Below are positions 18,708 through 25,857 of a stretch of DNA of 35,726 bases, piece by piece. The stretch spans positions 1 to 35,726 of the forward strand of contig CAAEUZ010000031.1 in assembly GCA_900759385.1 (NCBI GenBank). The letters are read 5' to 3'. Each line of letters opens with the position of its first letter. The first letter of the stretch is position 1. The notes beneath the pieces are model-generated. The model searched no databases. It saw only the letters and a list, made by a program, of their open reading frames with translations, and was not told the DNA's origin. Position numbers and translations under genes: made by a program. This DNA is from an uncultured Oscillospiraceae bacterium (lineage in GTDB: Bacteria > Bacillota > Clostridia > Oscillospirales > Oscillospiraceae).

Positions 18708-18740
18708 AAAAAGCCCGCCCGGAATAATTCCGGGCGGGCT
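18708..18740 (-). terminator. Terminator after the HxlR gene
   Basis: AGCCCGCCCGGAA pairs perfectly with TTCCGGGCGGGCT around a 3-nt loop. On the minus strand TTTTTACTT follows. It lies 15 nt past the HxlR stop. Confidence 0.85.
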
Positions 18741-18755
18741 TTCAGTTCTTACTGT

Positions 18756-19082
18756 TCATCCCTCAAGCTGCTCCTGATAGCTTTTTCCCCAGCTCGCCAT
18801 TGCGTCGAGGATGGGGCGCATGGACTCGCCGAGCTCGCTGAGGGAGTACTCCACGCGCGGCGGTACCTCCGGATAGACGGTGCGCACGATGATGCCGTCC
18901 TCCTCCAGCGAACGCAGGCTGTCGGTGAGCACCTTCTGGCTGACCCCCTCCAAATCCCGCTTGAGCTCGTTGAAGCGCCACGGGCGGGAGAGCAGGTTGC
19001 GGAGTATCAGCAGCTTCCACTTGCTGCCTATCAGGGCCACCGTCGTCGCCACCGGGCAGGCGGGCATCTCCTCCTTTGTCAT
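18756..19082 (-). CDS. HxlR-family (DUF24) redox-type transcription regulator
   Basis: About 108 residues, a winged-helix HxlR protein: ALIGSKWKLLILRNLLSRPWRFNELKRDLEGVSQKVLTDSLRSLEEDGIIVR. It has the N-terminal Cys9 (MPACPV), the position used for thiol sensing in YodB, CatR and HypR, which control nitroreductase and quinone-reductase genes. AAAGGAGG precedes the start; the ATG at 19082 is chosen, with a GTG one codon earlier also possible. A TGTAA-N9-TTACA palindrome lies in its own leader and again in the promoters of the 20209 and 21232 genes, so it probably autoregulates and controls those units (inference). Confidence 0.88.
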   Translation of the reverse strand: MTKEEMPACPVATTVALIGSKWKLLILRNLLSRPWRFNELKRDLEGVSQKVLTDSLRSLEEDGIIVRTVYPEVPPRVEYSLSELGESMRPILDAMASWGKSYQEQLEG

Positions 19083-19103
19083 CACGGTGAGTGCCTCCTT
19101 TGA

Positions 19104-19122
19104 TGTAAGTTTAATTATTACA
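19104..19122. promoter_or_regulatory. Operator-like palindrome O1 (HxlR leader)
   Basis: TGTAA (19104-19108), 9 nt, TTACA (19118-19122), extended by GA/TC on the outside. It lies between the hxlR -10 box and its ribosome site. The same half-sites and spacing recur at 20128-20146 and 21187-21205. Confidence 0.65.
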
Positions 19123-19127
19123 TCTAC

Positions 19128-19156
19128 ATTGTACTCCTCCCGGCCGCGCACGTCAA
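19128..19156 (-). promoter_or_regulatory. HxlR gene promoter
   Basis: On the minus strand, TTGACG (19151-19156), a 17-nt spacer, TACAAT (19128-19133). It starts 5 nt after the mutM stop codon, and operator O1 overlaps the expected start of transcription. Confidence 0.65.
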
Positions 19157-19160
19157 GCCT

Positions 19161-19982
19161 CTAATGCTGGCACTGCGGGCAGAACACGCTGCCCCTCCCG
19201 CCTATAACCGCGCGGCGGAGCTCGGCGCCGCATACCGGGCAGGGCTCTCCCCCGTGCCCGTAGACCTGCAGGAAGGGGGTGTTGCGGTAATTCCTCCCCC
19301 TGGTCTCCAGGTACTCCTGCGGCGTAATGGCGTTCTTCTCTATAAAATACGCCAGTCTGTCCGGTATCATAGAGGCCAGGCGCTCCCACTCCTCACGCTC
19401 AAGGCTGCGCGCCGGGCGGTCTGGGGCTATGCCCGCGGCGAAAAGTATCTCGTCGCCGTAGATATTCCCTATCCCCGCCACCACGCTCTGGTCCAGCAGG
19501 CACTCCTTGACCGCCCGCCTGCTCGAGCCCAGCCGCGCGCTCAGATATCCGGCGGACAGCCCGGCATCGAAGGGCTCCGGCCCCAGGGCGTCGAGGCCGC
19601 AGACACCGTCCTCGCCCTCGCGCAGCAGCCAGAGGCGCCCGAAGCGGCGCATGTCGGAAAAGCGCAGTTCCCGTCCCCCGCTCAGGCGCAGGACAACGTG
19701 GGTATGCTTCTCCGGCGGCAGCTCCGCCGGGGCCAGCAGCAGGCATCCGGTCATGCGCAGGTGCACAACGGCCCGCTCGCCGCTGTCGAGGCGGATGATG
19801 AGGAATTTGCCCCGCCTGTCCACGGCGGTGACGGTCCGCCCGGCCATGCGGGAGCGGAACTCGTCCGCCGCGGGATACGCAATCACCTCCGGGCGGCCTG
19901 TAACCGCCTCCTCCACCGTCAAACCGCAAAGCTGCGGGGCGAGCACCCGCCTGACAGTCTCCACTTCCGGCAGCTCCGGCAT
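19161..19982 (-). CDS. mutM: Formamidopyrimidine-DNA glycosylase (Fpg/MutM)
   Basis: 273 residues, standard length. The N-terminal PELPEVE carries catalytic Pro2 and Glu3; then RRGKFLII, FSDMRRFGRLW, the H2TH region (DQSVVAGIGNIYGDEILFAAGI) and the C-terminal zinc finger CPVC...CPQC. It removes 8-oxoguanine and other oxidised purines. AAGGGGTGG precedes the ATG. It is divergent from the SnoaL-like lipoprotein and upstream of the HxlR gene, so it sits inside the putative redox regulon, although it seems to have its own promoter. Confidence 0.96.
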   Translation of the reverse strand: MPELPEVETVRRVLAPQLCGLTVEEAVTGRPEVIAYPAADEFRSRMAGRTVTAVDRRGKFLIIRLDSGERAVVHLRMTGCLLLAPAELPPEKHTHVVLRLSGGRELRFSDMRRFGRLWLLREGEDGVCGLDALGPEPFDAGLSAGYLSARLGSSRRAVKECLLDQSVVAGIGNIYGDEILFAAGIAPDRPARSLEREEWERLASMIPDRLAYFIEKNAITPQEYLETRGRNYRNTPFLQVYGHGGEPCPVCGAELRRAVIGGRGSVFCPQCQH

Positions 19983-20037
19983 ATATATCCACCCCTTCAG
20001 TACAGTCTCTGTGCGGGCAGCCGCCCGCTCTCATCGT

Positions 20038-20067
20038 ATGCTAGCACAGCCCCCGCCGCCCTGTCAA
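20038..20067 (-). promoter_or_regulatory. mutM promoter
   Basis: On the minus strand, TTGACA (20062-20067), an 18-nt spacer, TAGCAT (20038-20043). The GGTTACC palindrome at 20081 lies just upstream of the -35. Confidence 0.6.
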
Positions 20068-20080
20068 CTTCACGCATAAC

Positions 20081-20120
20081 GGTTACCGCAAGGTGACCAG
20101 GTTATAAAATTGTGCGTACT
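20081..20120 (+). repeat. Duplicated promoter-upstream block, copy 1
   Basis: 40 nt matching 21140-21179 with 4 mismatches; the last 25 nt are identical. It starts with an imperfect palindrome, GGTTACC-gcaa-GGTGACC, and ends next to the -35 of the promoter at 20120-20148. Confidence 0.85.
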
Positions 20121-20148
20121 TGCTTGTTGTAACTATAAATATTACAAT
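20120..20148 (+). promoter_or_regulatory. Promoter with operator O2 for the SnoaL-like lipoprotein
   Basis: TTGCTT (20120-20125), a 17-nt spacer, TACAAT (20143-20148). Palindrome TGTAA-N9-TTACA occupies 20128-20146, so a bound regulator would cover the spacer and -10. Confidence 0.65.
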
Positions 20149-20208
20149 AAGCGCGTGAACAAGAGGGACGGCCGTTCACGTTCCAAGACCACAAGGAGGC
20201 AAATCATC

Positions 20209-21129
20209 ATGAAAAAAGCCCTTGCAGTCATACTCGCGCTCACCCTGACCACCGGCCTGCTGTCCGCCTGCGGCAGCGGCGACACGACGGAGCCCACTCC
20301 CGTCGCCACCCCCGAGACCACTGAGCCGACCGCCGAGCCCACCGCGGAAGCTCAGAGCAACATCGACAAGGCGCTCGCCCTCATCAACACCTTCGCCACC
20401 GGCGACACGGAGACGGCGCGCGAGCTGCTCGACGAAAATTACATCCAGCACAACCTGGCCTACGGCACCGGCGAGGACGCCTTTATAAGCTCCGTCGAGG
20501 GTCTGGCCGCCGCCGAAACCGCGACCACAGTCGAGAACATCAGGGCGTTTGAGGACGGCGACTACGTCTTTTTGCAGAACGTCTACAACTTCGCCGGAGC
20601 GGGCGAGCAGGTCGCCTTTGACATCTTCCGCTTCGACTCCGACGGCGAGGTCGCCGAGCACTGGGACAACCTCGCGGCTCTGGCCGCGGAACCCAACCCC
20701 TCCGGACACACCCAGACTGACGGCACGACGGAGATAACTGACCTCGACAAGACCGAGGAAAACCGCGAACTGGTGGAGAACTTCCTCTACGACGTCATGC
20801 AGGGCAACAACCCGGACAAGACCGCCGGCTACTTTGACGGCGACACCTACATCCAGCACAACACCGCCATCGCCGACGGCGTGTCCGGCCTCAACGCGGC
20901 GCTGACCGCTCTGGCCGAGCAGGGCATCCAGATGATCTACGACGAGACGCACATGGTGCTCGCCCAGGGCAGCTTCGTCCTCGCGGTCAGCGAGGGCACC
21001 TACGGCGGCGCGCACACCAGCTACTACGACCTCTGGCGCGTGGAAAACGGCAAGATCGCCGAGCACTGGGACGTGATGGAGACCATCGCCGACGAGAGCA
21101 CCTGGCAGAACGACAACGGCAAGTTCTGA
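20209..21129 (+). CDS. Lipoprotein with two SnoaL-like (NTF2-fold) domains
   Basis: 306 residues. The lipobox LLSAC puts lipidation at Cys21, and a Thr/Pro/Glu linker follows to about 48. Two tandem domains of the SnoaL-like type come next, each with the YIQHN motif (78-82 and 214-218) and a closing G(E/K)(V/I)AEHWD strand. Family members are cyclases, hydrolases or small-ligand binders; the true role here is unknown. AGGAGG lies 9 nt before the ATG; earlier in-frame ATG codons lie within the promoter region and lack this site. It has its own operator-bearing promoter, almost a copy of the one before the next operon, so the two are probably coregulated. Confidence 0.82.
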   Translation: MKKALAVILALTLTTGLLSACGSGDTTEPTPVATPETTEPTAEPTAEAQSNIDKALALINTFATGDTETARELLDENYIQHNLAYGTGEDAFISSVEGLAAAETATTVENIRAFEDGDYVFLQNVYNFAGAGEQVAFDIFRFDSDGEVAEHWDNLAALAAEPNPSGHTQTDGTTEITDLDKTEENRELVENFLYDVMQGNNPDKTAGYFDGDTYIQHNTAIADGVSGLNAALTALAEQGIQMIYDETHMVLAQGSFVLAVSEGTYGGAHTSYYDLWRVENGKIAEHWDVMETIADESTWQNDNGKF

Positions 21130-21139
21130 ATCCGCCGTT

Positions 21140-21179
21140 GGTTACCTGCAGGTAACCAGGTTATAAAATTGTGCGTACT
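21140..21179 (+). repeat. Duplicated promoter-upstream block, copy 2
   Basis: The second copy of the block at 20081-20120. Here the leading palindrome is perfect: GGTTACCTGCAGGTAACC (21140-21157). Confidence 0.85.
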
Positions 21180-21207
21180 GTTCAGATGTAATGTTTTGAG
21201 TTACAAT
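21179..21207 (+). promoter_or_regulatory. Promoter with operator O3 for the SirTM operon
   Basis: TGTTCA (21179-21184, a poor -35), a 17-nt spacer, TACAAT (21202-21207). TGTAA-N9-TTACA occupies 21187-21205, in exactly the same position relative to the -10 as in the 20120-20148 promoter. Confidence 0.65.
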
Positions 21208-21231
21208 AATCCCGCAAGCTGAAAGAAAGGC

Positions 21232-22104
21232 GTGAGAGCTTTGGACAGGACGTACTTCACCGTGGACAAGAGCAAATGCGCCGGCTGCGGGCGCTGTATA
21301 AACGTGTGCCCCGGCGCGGTGCTGGATTTCGGGCCGGACGGGTTCCCGCGGATGACCGCAGACGGCCGGTTCGGCTGGAACGGCTGCTGGCGGTGCGAGC
21401 ACTGCCTGGCCGTGTGTCCGGCGGGGGCGGTGTCCGTCTTCGGCCGCCGCCCCGAGGACAGCCTCCCGCCGCCGGAGGGTTCCGCCGCCGTGCTGGACGC
21501 GCTCATCGCCAACCGCCGCTCGTGCAGGCGCTACCTGGACAAAAACGTGCCGGGAGAGGTCATCAGCGGGATGCTCTCCCAGCTGGCCAACGCCCCCAAC
21601 GGCGGCAACAAGCAGCTCACAGAGTTCACTCTGCTCGACGACCGGGCGCGCACGGAGCGCTTCCGCCGCCTGACATACCGGCGCATGGAGGAGCTGGCCG
21701 CCCGCGGGATCTATCCCCGCGGCTTTGACGGGCCCTCCTACGCCGACATGAAGCGCTGGGAGGCCACGGTCCGGCCGGATATGCTCTTCTGCGGCGCGCC
21801 GCACCTGCTCATACCTCACGCGCCGCTCGGAGAGGGCGAGCCGGTGCAGGACGTGCTCATCGCCGCGGCATACTTCGAGCTGCTGTGCGCCTCGCGCGAC
21901 CTGGGAGCGGTTATCATGACCTTCCCGCTCGCCGCGCTTGAGAACATGCCGGAGATAAAATCCCTGCTGGAAATACCCGAAAATCACTATGCGGGCGTGA
22001 TAATAGGCTTCGGTTACCCGGAGATACCCTACGCCCGCGGTACCCAGAGAACACTGGACCCGGGCCGGATACACCGGCCGGAAATTGAGGAGGTCTCACC
22101 ATGA
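21232..22104 (+). CDS. Ferredoxin-nitroreductase fusion protein
   Basis: About 290 residues. Two 4Fe-4S clusters are predicted at the N-terminus: C16/C19/C22/C26 (CAGCGRCINVCP) and C52/C55/C58/C62 (CWRCEHCLAVCP). A flavin-binding nitroreductase domain follows from about 90 (NRRSCRRYLDKNVP). Such fusions probably pass electrons from the clusters to FMN and reduce nitro groups, quinones or other electrophiles. The start is a GTG at 21232, or a TTG at 21241 that is better spaced from AAAGG. It is the first gene of a tight six-gene operon, and its stop overlaps the next ATG (ATGA). Nitroreductases are typical targets of Cys-sensing HxlR regulators. Confidence 0.88.
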   Translation: MRALDRTYFTVDKSKCAGCGRCINVCPGAVLDFGPDGFPRMTADGRFGWNGCWRCEHCLAVCPAGAVSVFGRRPEDSLPPPEGSAAVLDALIANRRSCRRYLDKNVPGEVISGMLSQLANAPNGGNKQLTEFTLLDDRARTERFRRLTYRRMEELAARGIYPRGFDGPSYADMKRWEATVRPDMLFCGAPHLLIPHAPLGEGEPVQDVLIAAAYFELLCASRDLGAVIMTFPLAALENMPEIKSLLEIPENHYAGVIIGFGYPEIPYARGTQRTLDPGRIHRPEIEEVSP

Positions 22105-22718
22105 ACGCTCAGAAATGCCTGGAAATGCTCCGTGAAATAAAGGACTGCGCCTTCGCCACCGTCGATGCAAACGGCGCGCCGCAGGTGCGTATAATTGACG
22201 TGATGCTCGTCGAGGAAGGCGCGCTCTACTTCTGCACCTCGCGCGGCAAGGACTTCCACGCCCAGCTCACGCGCGACGGCCGCGTGGCGGTGACGGGCCT
22301 GAACAGGGACTGGCAGATGGTGCGCCTCACCGGCACCGCTCACCGGCTGCGCGACCGCAGGGAGTGGATAGACCGCATCTTCGCGGCCAACCCCTCCATG
22401 AACAGCGTCTACCCCGGCGAGAGCCGCTACATCCTCGACCCCTTCTGCATCTGCGAGGGCGAGCTTGAGTTCTTTGACCTGGGCAAGGAGCCCATCTGCC
22501 GCGAGAGCTTCGCACTGGGAGCCGGGACTGTGACGCCGAAGGGCTTCGTCATAACCGACGCGTGCGCCGGCTGCGGCCTGTGCGCGGAGCGCTGCCCCCA
22601 GCGGTGCATAAGCTCAGGCACGCCGTATGTTATAGCGCAGGAGCACTGCCTGCACTGCGGCCTGTGCCGTGAGACCTGCCCCTTTGGGGCCGTGATAAGG
22701 AAGGATGAGGCCCAATGA
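22101..22718 (+). CDS. PNPOx-like flavin-binding protein fused to two 4Fe-4S clusters
   Basis: 205 residues. The N-terminal about 135 residues are a split-barrel of the pyridoxamine-phosphate-oxidase-like family (KDCAFATVDANGAPQVRIIDV, LYFCTSRGKDFHAQL), which usually binds FMN or F420-like cofactors. The C-terminus has two CxxCxxCxxxC motifs: C155/C158/C161/C165 and C183/C186/C189/C193. It is likely a redox partner or reductase; the substrate is unknown. It overlaps the fusion gene before it and the transporter after it by 4 nt each, so the unit is almost surely cotranslated. Confidence 0.85.
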   Translation: MNAQKCLEMLREIKDCAFATVDANGAPQVRIIDVMLVEEGALYFCTSRGKDFHAQLTRDGRVAVTGLNRDWQMVRLTGTAHRLRDRREWIDRIFAANPSMNSVYPGESRYILDPFCICEGELEFFDLGKEPICRESFALGAGTVTPKGFVITDACAGCGLCAERCPQRCISSGTPYVIAQEHCLHCGLCRETCPFGAVIRKDEAQ

Positions 22719-24262
22719 TAGCAAATATGTTTGAACTGCTCGCCAGCCGCTGGGACTTCTTCGCCGGGCTGCTCTGGGAGCACCTGCTGATCTCGCTCAC
22801 GGCCATCGCCATAGCCATCGTCATCGGCGGCGTGGCCGGCATACTGATAAGCGAGTTTACCCGCTCGGCCAAGCCCACATTGGCGGTGATAAATTTCCTG
22901 TACACCATCCCGTCCATCTCCATGCTGGGCTTTCTGATCCCCCTCTCCGGCGTGGGCAACGCCACGGCGGTCATCGCCCTGACGGTGTACGCCCTGCTGC
23001 CCATGGTGCGCAACACCTATACGGGCATGACCAACGTCAGCCCGGCCATACTGGAGGCCGCCCGCGGCATGGGCTCCACCAGGTGGCAGGTGCTCTGCAA
23101 GATCAAGCTCCCCCTGGCCATGCCGGTCATCATGAGCGGCATACGCAGCATGGTGACCATGACCATCGCCCTGGCAGGCATAGCGAGCTTCATCGGCGCC
23201 GGCGGCCTCGGCGTAGCCATCTACCGCGGCATCACCACGAACAACGCCGCCATGACCATGGCCGGCAGCCTGCTCATAGCCGTGCTGGCACTGGTGCTGG
23301 ACTTTGTGCTGGGCTTCGTGGAAAAGCGCGTGAACAAGCGCAGCGAGAAGGCCAGGCGCACAAACAGGGCGGTCGGGGCCGTCGCCGCGCTGGCCTGCCT
23401 GGCCCTGATCGCTGTCTCTCTCTTCCGCGGCAGCGCGGCAGACACGATAAACATCGCCACCAAGCCCATGACCGAGCAGTACATACTCGGCGAAGCCCTG
23501 GACATTCTCATCGAGCAGGACACGGACCTGAACGTCGAGCTCACGCAGGGCGTGGGCGGCGGCACATCGAACATCCAGCCCGCCATGGAGAGCGGCGAGT
23601 TCGACATCTACCCCGAGTACACGGGCACGGCCTGGAACATGGTGCTCATGGAGAGCGGCGTCTACGACGAGAGCATGTTCGGCGAGCTGCAAGAGCGCTA
23701 CGAGACGGACTACGGCATGAGCTGGCTGGGCATGTACGGCTTCAACAACACTTACGGCCTCGTCGTGCGCACTGAAATTGCCGAGCAGTACGGCCTGGAA
23801 ACCTACTCCGACCTCGCCGCCGTGGATGACCAGCTCACCTTCGGCGCGGAGTACGACTTCTTCGAGCGCGAGGACGGCTACGACGCCCTGTGCGAGACCT
23901 ACGGGCTGGACTTCGGCTCCACCATGGACCTGGACATCGGGCTCAAGTACCAGGCGCTGAACCAGGGCGAGATAGACGTCATGGTCATCTTCACCACCGA
24001 CGGGCAGCTCTCGACGGCGGACGCCGTGGTGCTCGAGGACGACAAGGGCTTCTTCCCCAGCTACCTCTGCGGCAACGTGGTGCGCAACGAGGTTCTCTCC
24101 GAGCACCCGGAGCTGGAAGAGATATTTGCCAAGCTGACGGGCACCATCACCGACGCGGACATGGCCGCCATGAACTACGCGGTCGAGACCGAGGGCGCGG
24201 AGCCGCGCGACGTGGCCATGGACTTCCTGCGCGAGCGGGGACTTTTGAACGAGGAGGAGTAA
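22715..24262 (+). CDS. Osmoprotectant/choline-type ABC permease fused to substrate-binding protein
   Basis: 515 residues. The first about 230 form an OpuC/YehW-type permease with about six helices and the EAA loop (ILEAARGMGSTRWQVLCKIKLPLAMP). From about 240 a periplasmic-binding domain of the OpuAC/OsmF type follows (INIATKPMTEQYILGEALDILIEQ, FDIYPEYTGTAWN, YGLVVRTEIAEQYGLETYSDLA), held to the membrane outside the cell by the helix near 222-238. The family takes up quaternary amines such as glycine betaine or choline; the actual ligand cannot be told from sequence. It pairs with the ATPase 3 nt downstream. Confidence 0.9.
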   Translation: MIANMFELLASRWDFFAGLLWEHLLISLTAIAIAIVIGGVAGILISEFTRSAKPTLAVINFLYTIPSISMLGFLIPLSGVGNATAVIALTVYALLPMVRNTYTGMTNVSPAILEAARGMGSTRWQVLCKIKLPLAMPVIMSGIRSMVTMTIALAGIASFIGAGGLGVAIYRGITTNNAAMTMAGSLLIAVLALVLDFVLGFVEKRVNKRSEKARRTNRAVGAVAALACLALIAVSLFRGSAADTINIATKPMTEQYILGEALDILIEQDTDLNVELTQGVGGGTSNIQPAMESGEFDIYPEYTGTAWNMVLMESGVYDESMFGELQERYETDYGMSWLGMYGFNNTYGLVVRTEIAEQYGLETYSDLAAVDDQLTFGAEYDFFEREDGYDALCETYGLDFGSTMDLDIGLKYQALNQGEIDVMVIFTTDGQLSTADAVVLEDDKGFFPSYLCGNVVRNEVLSEHPELEEIFAKLTGTITDADMAAMNYAVETEGAEPRDVAMDFLRERGLLNEEE

Positions 24263-24265
24263 GCG

Positions 24266-25081
24266 ATGAGCGCTGCTATAGAATTCCGCAATATATACAA
24301 GAGCTACGGCGACAAGACCGTGCTGGACAATTTCAACCTCAGCGTGGAAAAGGGCGAATTCGTGGCTGTCATCGGCTCCTCCGGCTGCGGCAAGACCACG
24401 GCGCTGAAGATGGTGAACGGCCTGCTCACGCCCGATTCCGGCCAGATACTGATAGACGGCGAGGACATAGCGGGCATGGATCAGGTGCAGCTGCGCCGCA
24501 ACATAGGCTATGCCATACAGGGCAGCGTGCTCTTCCCGCACATGAGCGTGGAGCAGAACATCGCCTATGTGCCGAACCTGCTCAACCGCCGCGACAAGAA
24601 GCGCACGCAGGAGGCCGTGGACAAGTGGATGCGCATCGTCGGACTTGACGGGGAGCTCAAGGGGCGCTACCCGGACGAACTGTCCGGCGGGCAGCAGCAG
24701 CGCGTGGGCATCGCCCGCGCCCTGGCCGCCTCGCCCGAGCTGCTGCTGATGGATGAGCCCTTCGGCGCGGTGGACGAGATAACCCGCGGCCAGCTCCAGA
24801 CAGAGCTGAAACGCATCTGGCAGCAGACCGGCATAACGGTGCTTTTCGTCACGCACGACATCTCCGAGGCGCTCAAGCTGGGCACCATGGTGCTGGTCAT
24901 GGACGCCGGAAAAATTGAGCAGTACGCCCCGCCGGCCGAGCTGCTGCGCGCACCCGCCACGGACTTTGTCCGCCGCCTGGTGGAGAAGGAGCGCCGGGCC
25001 TGCCGCCTGCCCGACGAGCGCCTGGCGGACTGCGAGTTCTCCGGCGCGGGCTGCGCGCAGGCGGGGGAGGCGAGGCAATGA
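24266..25081 (+). CDS. ATP-binding subunit of the osmoprotectant-type transporter
   Basis: 271 residues. Walker A GSSGCGKTT (37-45), signature LSGGQQQR near 139, Walker B LLLMDEPFGAVDE and the switch His in FVTHD. It is the OpuCA/ProV type, but ends without the paired CBS domains by which many such ATPases sense ionic strength. Instead it has a short Cys-containing tail (CRLPDERLADCEFSGAGC). GGAGGAG precedes the ATG. It overlaps the macrodomain gene by 4 nt. Confidence 0.9.
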   Translation: MSAAIEFRNIYKSYGDKTVLDNFNLSVEKGEFVAVIGSSGCGKTTALKMVNGLLTPDSGQILIDGEDIAGMDQVQLRRNIGYAIQGSVLFPHMSVEQNIAYVPNLLNRRDKKRTQEAVDKWMRIVGLDGELKGRYPDELSGGQQQRVGIARALAASPELLLMDEPFGAVDEITRGQLQTELKRIWQQTGITVLFVTHDISEALKLGTMVLVMDAGKIEQYAPPAELLRAPATDFVRRLVEKERRACRLPDERLADCEFSGAGCAQAGEARQ

Positions 25082-25857
25082 CGCAGGAAGAAAGGCGCGT
25101 ATTCCTGCTCCGTTACCTGCTGGGCGAGCGGGCGGAATATGCGGGCATCGCCGTCCCCTCCGCTGCCGGGGAACAGTGCCGCATGCTGCGCTCGCTCATG
25201 AACGTGCGCCCCGCGGAACCCATCGGCGCGGACTTTCTCGCCGTGCAGGACGAGTACCTGCGCGGGGAGGTGCAGCGCAGGGGCGTCACGGATGCGGCGG
25301 AACTGGCCGCCGACGCCGAGGGCCTCTGCCTCTGGCAGGGCGACATCACCACTCTGCGCTGCGGGGCCATAGTAAACGCCGCCAACAGCGGCATGACCGG
25401 CTGCTACATCCCCTGCCACGGCTGCATAGACAACGCCATCCACACTTACGCCGGCGTGCAGCTGCGGCTGGAGTGCGCGCGGATAATGTCCGCGCAGGGG
25501 CACGCCGAGCCCACTGGCCGGGCCAAAATAACGCCGGCGTACAACCTGCCCTGCCGCTATGTGCTGCACACGGTGGGGCCCATCATAACCGGGCGGGTGA
25601 CGCCCCGCGACGAGCGTCTGCTGGCGGACTGTTACCGCTCCTGCCTGGAACTGGCGGCGCAGTACGGCGTGGAGAGCGTGGCTTTCTGCTGTATCTCCAC
25701 GGGCGAATTCCATTTCCCCAATGTCCGGGCGGCGGAGACAGCGCTCGGGACGGTGCGCGAATACAAGGCGCGCACAAAAAGCGATATGAAGGTGATTTTC
25801 AATGTTTTCAAAGACCAGGACGCGGACATCTACCGGCGCCTCCTCCGGGGCGGCTGA
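25078..25857 (+). CDS. Zinc-type macrodomain, ADP-ribosyl hydrolase of the SirTM-linked type
   Basis: 259 residues. Macrodomain motifs: WQGDITTL (86-93), IVNAANSGMTG (98-108), HTVGPI and the phosphate loop CCISTGEFHFPN. The segment GCYIPCHGCIDNAIH carries the Cys/His/Cys set (C109, H114, C116; also C113) typical of the zinc-dependent macrodomains encoded beside class M sirtuins. The about 80-residue N-terminal extension is also usual for that group. It would remove ADP-ribose from the SirTM target. It overlaps the transporter ATPase gene by 4 nt and the SirTM gene by 56 nt. Confidence 0.88.
   Translation: MTQEERRVFLLRYLLGERAEYAGIAVPSAAGEQCRMLRSLMNVRPAEPIGADFLAVQDEYLRGEVQRRGVTDAAELAADAEGLCLWQGDITTLRCGAIVNAANSGMTGCYIPCHGCIDNAIHTYAGVQLRLECARIMSAQGHAEPTGRAKITPAYNLPCRYVLHTVGPIITGRVTPRDERLLADCYRSCLELAAQYGVESVAFCCISTGEFHFPNVRAAETALGTVREYKARTKSDMKVIFNVFKDQDADIYRRLLRGG

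Noticed and set aside
21140..21157. The 18-bp palindrome as a mere restriction site
   Set aside because: It contains an 8-base cutter site by chance, but the flanking 40-nt block is duplicated at another promoter, so a regulatory role is the better explanation.
22427..25078. Long minus-strand open frame (about 883 codons) opposite the transporter genes
   Set aside because: Same artefact: antisense to conserved permease and ATPase genes, with no recognisable domain or start.
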